DNA from: an uncultured Veillonella sp.
GTDB taxonomy: Bacteria; Bacillota; Negativicutes; Veillonellales; Veillonellaceae
Length of the DNA: 6,753 nucleotides
Direction: 5' to 3'
NCBI GenBank assembly: GCA_902466275.1
Contig: CABQQJ010000044.1
Location: forward strand, 1-6,753
In this document: one piece after another, positions 1 to 5,911 of the stretch
How positions within the stretch are numbered: position 1 is the stretch's first letter
Layout: every line of letters starts with the position of its first letter
Notes under the pieces: model-generated
What the model was told of the DNA's origin: nothing
Seen by the model: the letters and a program-made list of their open reading frames with translations, nothing else
The model's database searches: none
Program-made: the position numbers and the translations under genes

Positions 1-39
1 ATACTTTTATTTTACAATATATATATACAAAAGGAAAGA

Positions 40-85
40 AAAAGAACTTGCTATAAGCGCATGTGCACGCATAACAAGTTCTTTT
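40..85 (-). terminator. Intrinsic terminator after the M23 peptidase gene
   Basis: Perfect 11-base arms AAAAGAACTTG (40-50) and CAAGTTCTTTT (75-85) flank a 24-nt loop. Within the loop TAT/ATA and GCG/CGC can pair further, giving a long interrupted stem. Read on the minus strand, the hairpin is followed by a pyrimidine-rich, U-rich run (complement of positions 31-43). It lies about 70 nt downstream of the M23 stop codon, so it is the likely end of the DUF4446-M23 transcript. The + strand side also has a short CTTTT run, so it may work in both directions if a convergent gene lies left of the window. Confidence 0.75.
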
Positions 86-154
86 CATATGTATTGTATT
101 TAATTTTGAGTATATAGTATTTGATTTACGTGTATCACAATTGATTTTGCGTAT

Positions 155-1111
155 CTAATTGCTAATTGGTAAGAAAATCATAGGATCTACAGGTGTATTG
201 TTGAGGCGTACCTCGTAGTGAACGTGGGCACCCGTACTTTTACCAGTACTACCCATCAAAGCAATGGTTTGACCTTGTTTCACGCTCATCCCTACTGTTA
301 CCAATACGGCACTATTATGGCCATAACGGGTAACAAATCCATTGCCATGATCGATTTCAACGAGGTTACCATAACCGCCGCTTGTATACCCTGCAAAGGT
401 TACCACCCCTGCCGCAGTAGCTACGATTTGGGAACCATAGTCATCGGCAATATCGATACCTTCATGGAATGCACCAATAGCACCCGTAACTGGATCAACA
501 CGGCTACCAAATGGAGATGTAATAACGCCCTTGCTCGGCCAAATACTAGGTGTCGTACTATTCACAGCACCACCAGAACCAGCGGAGAAGTTGATGGATT
601 GTAATGCCATCAAATCTTGTGCGCCACCATCACGAAGAATATTGCGCATCGTATAGAAGCTAACAAGCAATTTTTGTGCTTCCTTATCCATTTTGGACAG
701 TCGAGCCGATAATTGTGCCGCTGTTAACGTCTGTACTTCGCTATTATCAGCGGCTTCCTGCTTTGGGTCGCTACCATCCCCGCCACCTTGAGCTGGTGTA
801 CCAGATTCAGCACCCTTTAACATTTTCTTATTCTCTTCACTAATTTGATTTAAGTTTTGAATTTTCTTATCCAGAACCTCTGTTTTTTGTTGTAACAATT
901 TCAACTGTTCCGATTGCAATTGCGTTTGTTGTCGTAATTGCACAACCTCAGCCTGACGCACGATGCCCCAAATACCGAGTACCAATGCCAAGACCAATAC
1001 TACAGAACCAATAATGGCAACGAGTTTCGCTTGTTTGGTAGTTAATGTCAATATGCAGTTGTCACCATTTCTTTCAACTTTGTTTGAAATGAATGCCGGT
1101 AATTTCAACAT
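155..1111 (-). CDS. Membrane-anchored M23 family metallopeptidase (LytM-like peptidoglycan endopeptidase)
   Basis: A 318-residue protein predicted to cleave peptidoglycan cross-links outside the cytoplasmic membrane. It has a short cytoplasmic N-terminus, one membrane segment (about residues 29-50), a Gln/Leu-rich coiled coil (about 52-98), a Gly/Ser-rich linker (about 100-125), a second helical stretch (about 130-170) and a C-terminal M23/LytM domain (about 190-315). The Zn ligands expected for the family are all present: H216 and D220 in HEGID, and H298 in HVH. H265 (in RYGH) and H296 match the catalytic histidines, so it should be an active enzyme rather than a degenerate regulator. The ATG start is supported by AAGGAAG, which overlaps the stop codon of the DUF4446 gene; only 9 nt separate the genes, implying one operon and coupled translation. 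The exact bond cleaved cannot be read from sequence. A coiled-coil-anchored M23 protein could also act with a cytoskeletal or division partner. Confidence 0.9.
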   Translation of the reverse strand: MLKLPAFISNKVERNGDNCILTLTTKQAKLVAIIGSVVLVLALVLGIWGIVRQAEVVQLRQQTQLQSEQLKLLQQKTEVLDKKIQNLNQISEENKKMLKGAESGTPAQGGGDGSDPKQEAADNSEVQTLTAAQLSARLSKMDKEAQKLLVSFYTMRNILRDGGAQDLMALQSINFSAGSGGAVNSTTPSIWPSKGVITSPFGSRVDPVTGAIGAFHEGIDIADDYGSQIVATAAGVVTFAGYTSGGYGNLVEIDHGNGFVTRYGHNSAVLVTVGMSVKQGQTIALMGSTGKSTGAHVHYEVRLNNTPVDPMIFLPISN

Positions 1112-1120
1112 AAAACTTCC

Positions 1121-1642
1121 TTATTTCGAGACGATAGCACTCGTCAACGCTTCCTCATTGGTACGCTCACCCAACGCTTCGTTCAAACTTTCTAATTCTT
1201 CTTGTGAAAGACTTACTAAACTTTTACCTTTCACAATAGGTTTACTAAAAATACGAGATTCATTACGACCGTAAATACTGGAGATACAGATGCCATTATT
1301 GTTGCCATCTAGCAAGGTAAGAGCAAAGGACAAATCATTTCCGATATTTTCAAAGGCATTATACTTAATAAAGCCAATTTTTTGTATCGTATTACTCTGA
1401 ATATTGCGGATCGCCACTTGCTCGGATAACAAGGACTCAAGGCCCTTCGCAGCATCGCGAATTTCACTGACCTCTACAGATAATTTACGCTCTAGGCTCG
1501 CACCATGCTCCCCTTGCATAAAGAAATCGTATTTCTTTTTCAAGCTACCTAAACGGATGTGTAAAATTACACAATATACGAATAACACTATAACAAGAAC
1601 GATGGTAACCATGCCTATCCACGGTTGAATCGATTCGAACAT
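1121..1642 (-). CDS. DUF4446 family membrane protein
   Basis: A 173-residue protein with a short N-terminus, one hydrophobic membrane segment (about residues 9-28), a basic and coiled-coil-like stretch (about 30-80), and the conserved DUF4446 core (about 85-140). The core is recognisable from QKIGFIKYNAFENIGNDLSF, followed by a FALTLLDGNNNG strand-turn and the IYGRNESR and FSKPI motifs. The family has no established biochemical role; from general knowledge its genes are often found beside spo0J/parB in Firmicutes. Here hydF separates it from parB. The start is the ATG at 1642-1640, preceded by a GGAAGGA ribosome binding site about 6 nt upstream. It is the first gene of an operon with the M23 peptidase, behind its own extended -10 promoter. 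The context suggests a cell-envelope role linked to chromosome segregation or growth, but that is inference. Confidence 0.85.
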   Translation of the reverse strand: MFESIQPWIGMVTIVLVIVLFVYCVILHIRLGSLKKKYDFFMQGEHGASLERKLSVEVSEIRDAAKGLESLLSEQVAIRNIQSNTIQKIGFIKYNAFENIGNDLSFALTLLDGNNNGICISSIYGRNESRIFSKPIVKGKSLVSLSQEELESLNEALGERTNEEALTSAIVSK

Positions 1643-1683
1643 GTATTTTCCTTCCTATACAATCATCAAAACTCCAACAGTTA

Positions 1684-1711
1684 ATTATACCACTCCTATT
1701 GTGAAAGTTAA
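1684..1711 (-). promoter_or_regulatory. Extended -10 promoter of the DUF4446-M23 operon
   Basis: On the minus strand TGGTATAAT (complement of 1684-1692) is an extended -10 element with a perfect TATAAT. A weak -35, TTAACT (complement of 1706-1711), lies 16 bp upstream. Transcription would start near 1677, giving a leader of about 35 nt before the ATG at 1642. This supports DUF4446-M23 being a unit separate from hydF. Confidence 0.7.
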
Positions 1712-1730
1712 ATGACTGCATGCAATTTAA

Positions 1731-1762
1731 TTTAATATATCTAATATTTAATATATCTAATA
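1731..1762. repeat. Perfect 16-bp tandem repeat, two copies
   Basis: TTTAATATATCTAATA occurs at 1731-1746 and immediately again at 1747-1762. It lies upstream of the DUF4446 promoter, 20 bp beyond the -35. Pure A/T/C content and position allow either a slippage-derived duplication or a regulator or upstream-element site; nothing here decides between these. Confidence 0.75.
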
Positions 1763-1777
1763 TAGATAAACGATACC

Positions 1778-1799
1778 TATATAACAATGTATATAACAA
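1778..1799. repeat. 12-bp period direct repeat TATATAACAA
   Basis: TATATAACAA occurs at 1778-1787 and 1790-1799, a spacing of 12 bp. It belongs to the repeat-rich AT stretch between hydF and the DUF4446 promoter. A second short 12-bp-period repeat, GCTATTTAT, occurs at 1846-1854 and 1858-1866, right at the hydF stop codon. No function is evident. Confidence 0.6.
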
Positions 1800-1818
1800 G
1801 CATGTAATGTATATCTAA

Positions 1819-1837
1819 ATGTATGTGTTACATACAT
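1819..1837. repeat. Inverted repeat downstream of hydF
   Basis: ATGTATGT (1819-1826) and ACATACAT (1830-1837) are perfect 8-base arms around a 3-nt centre. It lies about 30 nt after the hydF stop codon and could fold at the 3' end of the hydF mRNA. The stem is AU-rich and no clear U-tract follows on the minus strand, so it is at best a weak terminator or a 3'-end stabilising hairpin. It could equally be a protein-binding palindrome. Confidence 0.5.
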
Positions 1838-1865
1838 ATTACAATGCTATTTATTAGGCTATTTA

Positions 1866-3119
1866 TCAGCCCTCTAGTTCGTCAACAAATGGGCTTATTG
1901 CTCGTTCTAGTATACCATGTAGAGCTGCTATGAGTACACCGTAATTTACAATGGGTGTACCTTGTACAACAGCGCATTCTATACGACGTAACACCTCACG
2001 GCGTGTTAGCATACAAGCACCACAGTGGATGATCAAATCATACTGTGATACATCCTTAGGGAATGCTCCCCCACTAGTGAATTCTAACTGTAAATCTGTA
2101 TAACCTTGCTTCTTTAAAAGATTAGGTATTTTTACAGTCCCAATATCATCGCATTGACGACGATGTGTACAACCTTCACTGATAAGTACCTTGGAACCAG
2201 CTTTCAAATTCTTAATAGCCTTAACACCAGCTACTAAATCCTGTAATTTTCCCTTGAACCGCGCCATCAAAATAGAAAAAGACGTCAACGGAATCGAATC
2301 AGGTGTTAACTCATCAACCCGATCAAAGGCTTGAGAGTCACAGATAACCATCTTAGGCGGTTTTTTAAGAGAGTTAATCATAGCCGGTAACTCTTCTGTT
2401 TGGCATACTAGTGCTAAGCCTTTATAGTCGAGAATTTCCCGAATTGTTTGTACCTGTGGCAAGATAAGTCGCCCTTTTGGAGCTGCACTATCGATAGGAC
2501 ATACGAGGATGATTGTATCCCCTTCTTCTACTAAGCCTTGTAATAGAGTTTGATCCCCTTCTACATCAAGAGGTGTTAAACCACCCAAAAGATTGAGTAA
2601 TTCTAAACGTTTAGTCTTAGATGTAAAATCAGCAGAACCAATGACAGTAGCTAATTCAGATAAACCCTTATGACTTTCAACATAAGCAGATGTATCTTCT
2701 TTATTTTCTTCTTGATTTACTTCTTTATTTTCTGCATTAATTTCATTAATAAATAATGCAATAGGCACATTATTTTGTTTTAAAAGCCCTAACCAGTGCA
2801 TATCATCAGCAGTTGGTTCTTCATCGGTACGAAGTACATAAACAGCGAGGTTAATCTTCTTCACAACCTCTTCTGTTTTCTCCATCCGCAATGTACCTAA
2901 TTCAGTTGTATCGTCTATACCAGCTGTATCAGTAATCACCACAGGGCCAAGTGGTAAGATTTCCATAGCTTTGCTTACAGGATCTGTTGTAGTCCCTGCC
3001 ACATCGGATACTAACGATACAGGCTGATCAGTTAACATATTAATCAATGTAGACTTACCAGCATTACAACGGCCAAAAAAGCCTATATGAACGCGGTTTG
3101 CTTTAGGTGTTTGTTCCAT
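1866..3119 (-). CDS. hydF: [FeFe]-hydrogenase maturation GTPase HydF
   Basis: A 417-residue cytoplasmic protein, the usual HydF size. HydF is the scaffold on which the 2Fe subcluster of [FeFe] hydrogenase is assembled with the radical-SAM enzymes HydE and HydG, neither of which lies in this window. The N-terminal GTPase domain (about 1-170) has P-loop GRCNAGKS (16-23), the switch threonines T43-T45 and DTAG (64-67). A dimerisation region (about 175-270) and a C-terminal cluster domain follow. The latter holds the family's Fe-S ligand pattern: C317-T-H319, then H365-C366-G-A-C369. C323 is an additional cysteine. The expected NKxD (G4) appears as NEIN (125-128), followed by an acidic, Asn-rich insertion with an imperfect 8-residue repeat (about 130-145). 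The ATG is preceded by AAGGA at 3130-3126. It has its own promoter, palindrome and leader hairpin, so it is probably regulated apart from parAB. Confidence 0.95.
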   Translation of the reverse strand: MEQTPKANRVHIGFFGRCNAGKSTLINMLTDQPVSLVSDVAGTTTDPVSKAMEILPLGPVVITDTAGIDDTTELGTLRMEKTEEVVKKINLAVYVLRTDEEPTADDMHWLGLLKQNNVPIALFINEINAENKEVNQEENKEDTSAYVESHKGLSELATVIGSADFTSKTKRLELLNLLGGLTPLDVEGDQTLLQGLVEEGDTIILVCPIDSAAPKGRLILPQVQTIREILDYKGLALVCQTEELPAMINSLKKPPKMVICDSQAFDRVDELTPDSIPLTSFSILMARFKGKLQDLVAGVKAIKNLKAGSKVLISEGCTHRRQCDDIGTVKIPNLLKKQGYTDLQLEFTSGGAFPKDVSQYDLIIHCGACMLTRREVLRRIECAVVQGTPIVNYGVLIAALHGILERAISPFVDELEG

Positions 3120-3129
3120 AGTCTATCCT

Positions 3130-3178
3130 TGTTACTTAACATAACAGTAAAAGCGCAGCCCGTAGACTACGCTTTTAC
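3130..3178 (-). terminator. Terminator-like hairpins in the hydF leader
   Basis: The main hairpin has perfect 9-base arms GTAAAAGCG (3147-3155) and CGCTTTTAC (3170-3178) around a 14-nt loop, in which GTAG/CTAC could also pair. A smaller hairpin, TGTTA (3130-3134) with TAACA (3142-3146), follows directly on the minus strand and abuts the AAGGA ribosome binding site of hydF. The main stem has the A-run/T-run shape of a bidirectional intrinsic terminator, although the RNA after it is only moderately U-rich. It could terminate read-through from parAB. It lies downstream of the predicted hydF promoter, so it must also be crossed by hydF transcripts and could act as an attenuator or a 5' stabiliser. 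Confidence 0.6.
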
Positions 3179-3185
3179 CGTGGAT

Positions 3186-3202
3186 TGTAAATTGTATTTA
3201 CA
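3186..3202. promoter_or_regulatory. 17-bp palindromic operator candidate at the hydF start site
   Basis: TGTAAATTGTATTTACA is a perfect inverted repeat with 7-base arms and a 3-bp centre. It abuts the hydF -10 hexamer and spans the predicted transcription start (about 3195), the classical location for a repressor site. The half-site resembles sites of redox or CRP/FNR-family regulators in a general way. It does not match the Rex consensus spacing exactly, so the regulator is unassigned. Confidence 0.55.
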
Positions 3203-3230
3203 TTATACAGAAATATTATCAACTTGTCAT
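3202..3230 (-). promoter_or_regulatory. Sigma-70-type promoter of hydF
   Basis: On the minus strand, -35 ATGACA (complement of 3225-3230) is followed after exactly 17 bp by a perfect TATAAT (complement of 3202-3207). Only one base departs from consensus. It lies in the parB-hydF gap and gives a leader of about 75 nt, so hydF need not depend on the parAB transcript. Confidence 0.8.
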
Positions 3231-3276
3231 TACTAATTTCACATAGGCTAATGCTAATTTTAGTATGTAAAGTATA

Positions 3277-4206
3277 TTATACGCGGAACTCCATTACTTC
3301 TGTATCTTCAGTTTGGTCTTGACCATCCATGTATGCGATCAGTCTTTCCAATTCGGCTTCAGAGGAGAAAGCAATTTCAATCTTGCCTTGTACCTTTTTA
3401 CCAGCACGGAACTTGATATTTACAGGAGATCCTAAGCTTAGTTTTAAACGGTCCATTAGGGCACGAACCTCTGCCGTATTTTGAGGTTTACCAGTCTTTG
3501 CTTTAGACGATTTATTTTGCATAGACTTAACAAGGGCCTCTGCTTGTCTAGCACTTAGCTCACCCTCTTTAATACGTTCAGCTGCTTCTATTTGTTGAGC
3601 TGCACTTCTTAACGCTAATAATGGACGAGCTTGACCAACCGTTAAATCACCTTCGATAAGATCCTTTTGTACAGAATCACATAATTTTAAAAGACGAACC
3701 ATATTAGCAATATATGAACGGCTACGGCCAAGACGAGCAGAAATCATTTCTTGCGTTTGCTTATAAGTATCCATCAATCCTTGATAAGCCAATGCTTCTT
3801 CAATGGGATCTAATCCTTCACGTTGTAGGTTCTCTACAAGAGCAACCTCTGTCATTTCTTCGGTATTATATTTTTTAACAATAACTGGTACTGTTTTCAA
3901 TCCAGCAATCATAGCAGCACGATAACGGCGCTCGCCAGCCACAATTTGGTATTTATTCTTTTGTTTACGAACCACAATCGGTTGGAAAATACCAAGATTC
4001 TTGATTGATTCAGCCAATGTAGCTAGACTATCTTCATCAAAACTTTTACGCGGTTGATCTACATTTGGAACTAACTCAGAAATTGGCAGTTCATGTATCT
4101 CCTTTTCAGGCAATACAGACTCTACAGAGTCAACCTTCATTAAATTCTCAAGGCCCTTCCCCAATCCAGACGCTTTGCTTTTTTTGCTTTTAATTTCTCT
4201 TGGCAT
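3277..4206 (-). CDS. parB: Chromosome partitioning protein ParB (Spo0J family, CTP-dependent clamp)
   Basis: A 309-residue parS-binding protein that loads at parS, slides along DNA as a CTP-gated clamp, recruits SMC and stimulates ParA. The N-terminal GLGKGLENLM (14-23) matches the segment that contacts ParA. PNVDQPRKSFDEDSL (47-61) opens the ParB/Srx nucleotide-binding domain. GERRYRA (91-97) is the arginine CTP-binding motif and ENLQRE (125-130) the second conserved box. A helix-turn-helix (about 151-175, QEMISARLGRSRSYIANMV) should read parS. The C-terminal dimerisation region covers about 245-309, after a basic linker. All key motifs are intact. The ATG is preceded by AGAGAGG, 8 nt upstream. 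The gap to parA is 179 nt, unusually large for a pair that is often overlapping or nearly so. The four parS sites nearby match the Spo0J consensus, not the Noc site, supporting ParB over Noc. Confidence 0.96.
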   Translation of the reverse strand: MPREIKSKKSKASGLGKGLENLMKVDSVESVLPEKEIHELPISELVPNVDQPRKSFDEDSLATLAESIKNLGIFQPIVVRKQKNKYQIVAGERRYRAAMIAGLKTVPVIVKKYNTEEMTEVALVENLQREGLDPIEEALAYQGLMDTYKQTQEMISARLGRSRSYIANMVRLLKLCDSVQKDLIEGDLTVGQARPLLALRSAAQQIEAAERIKEGELSARQAEALVKSMQNKSSKAKTGKPQNTAEVRALMDRLKLSLGSPVNIKFRAGKKVQGKIEIAFSSEAELERLIAYMDGQDQTEDTEVMEFRV

Positions 4207-4226
4207 ACAACTAACCTCTCTCGGCC

Positions 4227-4259
4227 TTACAAATATTTACAAATTTAAAATATGTAAAT
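4227..4259. repeat. TTACAAAT direct and inverted repeats upstream of parB
   Basis: TTACAAAT occurs at 4227-4234 and 4237-4244, one helical turn apart. ATTTACA (4235-4241) is also inverted as TGTAAAT (4253-4259). These lie 21-53 bp upstream of the parB start codon in the parA-parB gap. The same heptamer pair forms the hydF palindrome, in the opposite order. It may be a regulatory site or chance in AT-rich DNA; no convincing parB promoter was found beside it. Confidence 0.45.
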
Positions 4260-4385
4260 CACGCAAACCACCAAAAACTAATATTCTTAGCATTAGATAC
4301 ATACATATAACAGATACTTATTACCTTTAGGTACTTACTTCGCTTTTGTGTTTATTGAGCTTTAATACTTATTTATCTCTAGTGC

Positions 4386-5156
4386 TTATTTAGTTTTAGA
4401 TGCTTTAATTACCTCTTTAGCTAATTTCGTATATACATCAGCACCTTTGGATTTTGGATCATATACAATGATTGGCTCCCCATAACTAGGTGCCTCACTT
4501 AAACGTACATTACGAGGAATAATTGTTTTATATACTTTATTGCCAAAGAATTTTTTTACTTCATCGGCTACTTGAATAGATAAATTTGTACGACCATCAA
4601 ACATAGTCAATAATACGCCTTCAATTTCAAGATCTTTATTAGAAGTTTGTTGTACGATAGTTATAGTCTTAACCAGCTGACTTACCCCTTCTAGTGCATA
4701 GAATTCACTTTGAATTGGAATCAATACACTATCTGCTGCTGTAAAAGCATTTAATGTTAGCAAACCAAGGGATGGCGGACAATCAATGATAATAAAGTCG
4801 TACTCATCGCGTACCGGTGCTAATGCTTTTTTCAACATTGTTTCACGTGAAACAACGGAAACTAGTTCTACTTCAGCACCAGCTAGTTGAATTGTTGCAG
4901 GCGCCACAAATAGCTTTTTAAGCATTGTAGGCTGAACAATATCAGCAATAGGTTCACCATCTATTAGAACATCGTGTACACAGAGTTCTAAATCATCCTT
5001 TTCAATGCCTAAACCAGAACTAGCATTACCTTGTGGATCCAAATCAACCAGTAATACTTTTTTACCTGCATCAGCTAAACAAGCACTCAAATTTACTGAT
5101 GTTGTAGTTTTACCAACACCACCTTTTTGATTAGTAATAGCTATAACTTTGCCCAC
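4386..5156 (-). CDS. parA: Chromosome partitioning ATPase ParA (Soj family)
   Basis: A 256-residue Walker-type ATPase that binds the nucleoid as an ATP dimer and works with ParB-parS in segregation and replication control. Visible motifs are the deviant Walker A KGGVGKTT (11-18) with signature K11, G12 and K16; VDLDPQGN with D40; and Walker B IIIDCPPS (122-129). Its size and lack of an N-terminal helix-turn-helix mark it as the short chromosomal Soj type. R189 and R218 fall at the positions known for DNA binding in Bacillus Soj. The start is GTG at 5156-5154, chosen because a strong GAGGTGA ribosome binding site ends 5 nt upstream and [13 protein letters not shown] begins where the family does. 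A perfect parS lies inside the gene and encodes V102-T106 (VSRET). An extended -10 promoter precedes it. parB follows after 179 nt, probably co-transcribed. Confidence 0.97.
   Translation of the reverse strand: MGKVIAITNQKGGVGKTTTSVNLSACLADAGKKVLLVDLDPQGNASSGLGIEKDDLELCVHDVLIDGEPIADIVQPTMLKKLFVAPATIQLAGAEVELVSVVSRETMLKKALAPVRDEYDFIIIDCPPSLGLLTLNAFTAADSVLIPIQSEFYALEGVSQLVKTITIVQQTSNKDLEIEGVLLTMFDGRTNLSIQVADEVKKFFGNKVYKTIIPRNVRLSEAPSYGEPIIVYDPKSKGADVYTKLAKEVIKASKTK
4839..4854. promoter_or_regulatory. parS: parS site 1, inside parA
   Basis: A perfect copy of the palindrome TGTTTCACGTGAAACA, the Spo0J/ParB centromere consensus. It lies within the parA coding sequence, where it specifies codons 102-106 (V-S-R-E-T) plus the last base of codon 101. 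It is thus a site maintained under both protein and DNA-binding constraint, as in the Bacillus spo0J-internal parS. Confidence 0.95.
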
Positions 5157-5161
5157 TTAAT

Positions 5162-5205
5162 TCACCTCACATCTTCGTTCAAAATATTTCTTTTCCATTA
5201 TAACA
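5162..5205 (-). promoter_or_regulatory. parA promoter (extended -10) and ribosome binding site
   Basis: On the minus strand TGTTATAAT (complement of 5197-5205) is an extended -10 element with perfect TATAAT. No good -35 is found 16-18 bp upstream. Transcription would start near 5190, leaving a leader of about 35 nt. GAGGTGA (complement of 5162-5168) is the ribosome binding site, 5 nt from the GTG start, and fixes that start. Confidence 0.65.
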
Positions 5206-5252
5206 TAAAACAATGCTAATTACGGTATTTATAAATCAAATTCTCATTAATT

Positions 5253-5289
5253 TTTTATCTACTATATTATTTTATTTATCTACTACATT
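5253..5289. repeat. Direct repeat with 21-bp period upstream of parA
   Basis: Two 16-bp copies differ at two positions: 5253-5268 and 5274-5289, sharing TTTATCTACTA. The 21-bp period is two helical turns, placing both copies on the same DNA face, about 50-90 bp upstream of the parA -10. A regulator site is possible. Each copy contains TTATCTACT, which differs at two positions from a DnaA box, too weak to call. Confidence 0.5.
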
Positions 5290-5370
5290 TTTCCCACTTA
5301 CATTTATATTACGCACATAAACTTATAGGTAAATAACTTCATTAATATAATTACAACACTTATTTTTTAT

Positions 5371-5386
5371 TGTTTCACGTGAAACA
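5371..5386. promoter_or_regulatory. parS: parS site 2, intergenic
   Basis: A perfect TGTTTCACGTGAAACA palindrome upstream of parA, 517 bp from the copy inside parA and about 215 bp from the parA start codon. Confidence 0.95.
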
Positions 5387-5467
5387 TAGCAATTTATTCC
5401 TTTACTATATAGTACAACACAAAATAAGAAAAATTACATCAAATGTTTTATAAGTTTTACGATTAAA

Positions 5468-5483
5468 TGTTTCACGTGAAACA
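5468..5483. promoter_or_regulatory. parS: parS site 3, within a 26-bp perfect palindrome
   Basis: A perfect TGTTTCACGTGAAACA core. Dyad symmetry continues five bases each side (TTAAA before, TTTAA after), giving a 26-bp perfect palindrome at 5463-5488. Its centre is 97 bp from that of site 2. The longer symmetry is unique among the four sites here. Confidence 0.95.
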
Positions 5484-5766
5484 TTTAAGGATTAAAATCT
5501 AACGCAAAAATTAAGTTATAAAATTAATAAAAAATTTTACAGTAAAAAATTATCATATTAATATAAACCTATACCAATAGACAAATATACACAAAATTAT
5601 TTTATATCATCTTTTTTATTTATAGAACAACACCATTAGCGAAAGGTATAAAGTAATCAACTTTTGATCGGTAACATTATATATAACAATAATATACGAA
5701 ATGTAATGAACTAATATTAATATACTTATATACTCATAACAAATTATTAGATTATATTTAATAAAT

Positions 5767-5782
5767 TGTTTCACGTGAAACA
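5767..5782. promoter_or_regulatory. parS: parS site 4, intergenic
   Basis: A perfect TGTTTCACGTGAAACA palindrome, 299 bp from site 3 and about 130 bp upstream of the promoter of the divergent + strand gene. ParB spreading from here could cover that promoter. Confidence 0.95.
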
Positions 5783-5911
5783 TTAAGATTAACATTAAGT
5801 ACATAAAAACTTCATCGACAATAACTTTTACGATCAAAAAATCATTTTGATATAACTTTAAACTATACCTATATACTACTAAATTATATGAGAATACAGG
5901 CCCCATATACT

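Larger units (their letters stand above)
5206..5911. other. AT-rich noncoding region carrying three parS sites
   Basis: About 700 bp with very low G+C and no credible gene: open frames here lack ribosome binding sites and any family resemblance. Apart from the three parS palindromes it holds short AT-rich repeats, including a 13-bp palindrome with TTTTAC/GTAAAA arms at 5535-5547. No DnaA box matching TTATCCACA, even with one mismatch in the core, forms a cluster, so I do not call it oriC. It is best seen as a centromere-like region between the divergent parA and methionine synthase reactivation genes. Confidence 0.7.

Noticed and set aside
1..39. ATATATATATA tract and A-rich start of the window
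   Set aside because: Simple AT-rich intergenic sequence; nothing beyond the adjacent terminator's U-tract can be supported.
276..291. parS-like half site TGTTTCACG in the M23 gene
   Set aside because: Only the left half matches (11 of 16 bases overall); the palindrome is not formed.
218..604. 128-codon + strand open frame
   Set aside because: Antisense to the M23 catalytic domain, whose motifs are all intact; no ribosome binding site.
4273..4296. Terminator between parA and parB (CTAAT/ATTAG stem followed by U-run on the minus strand)
   Set aside because: Only a 5-bp, nearly all A-U stem with a 9-nt loop, too weak to call a terminator; co-transcription of parA and parB remains more likely.
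5616..5906. 96-codon open frame on the minus strand in the parS region
   Set aside because: No ribosome binding site, very AT-rich composition with Ile/Leu/Tyr bias, runs through a parS site, resembles no family. Chance open frame.
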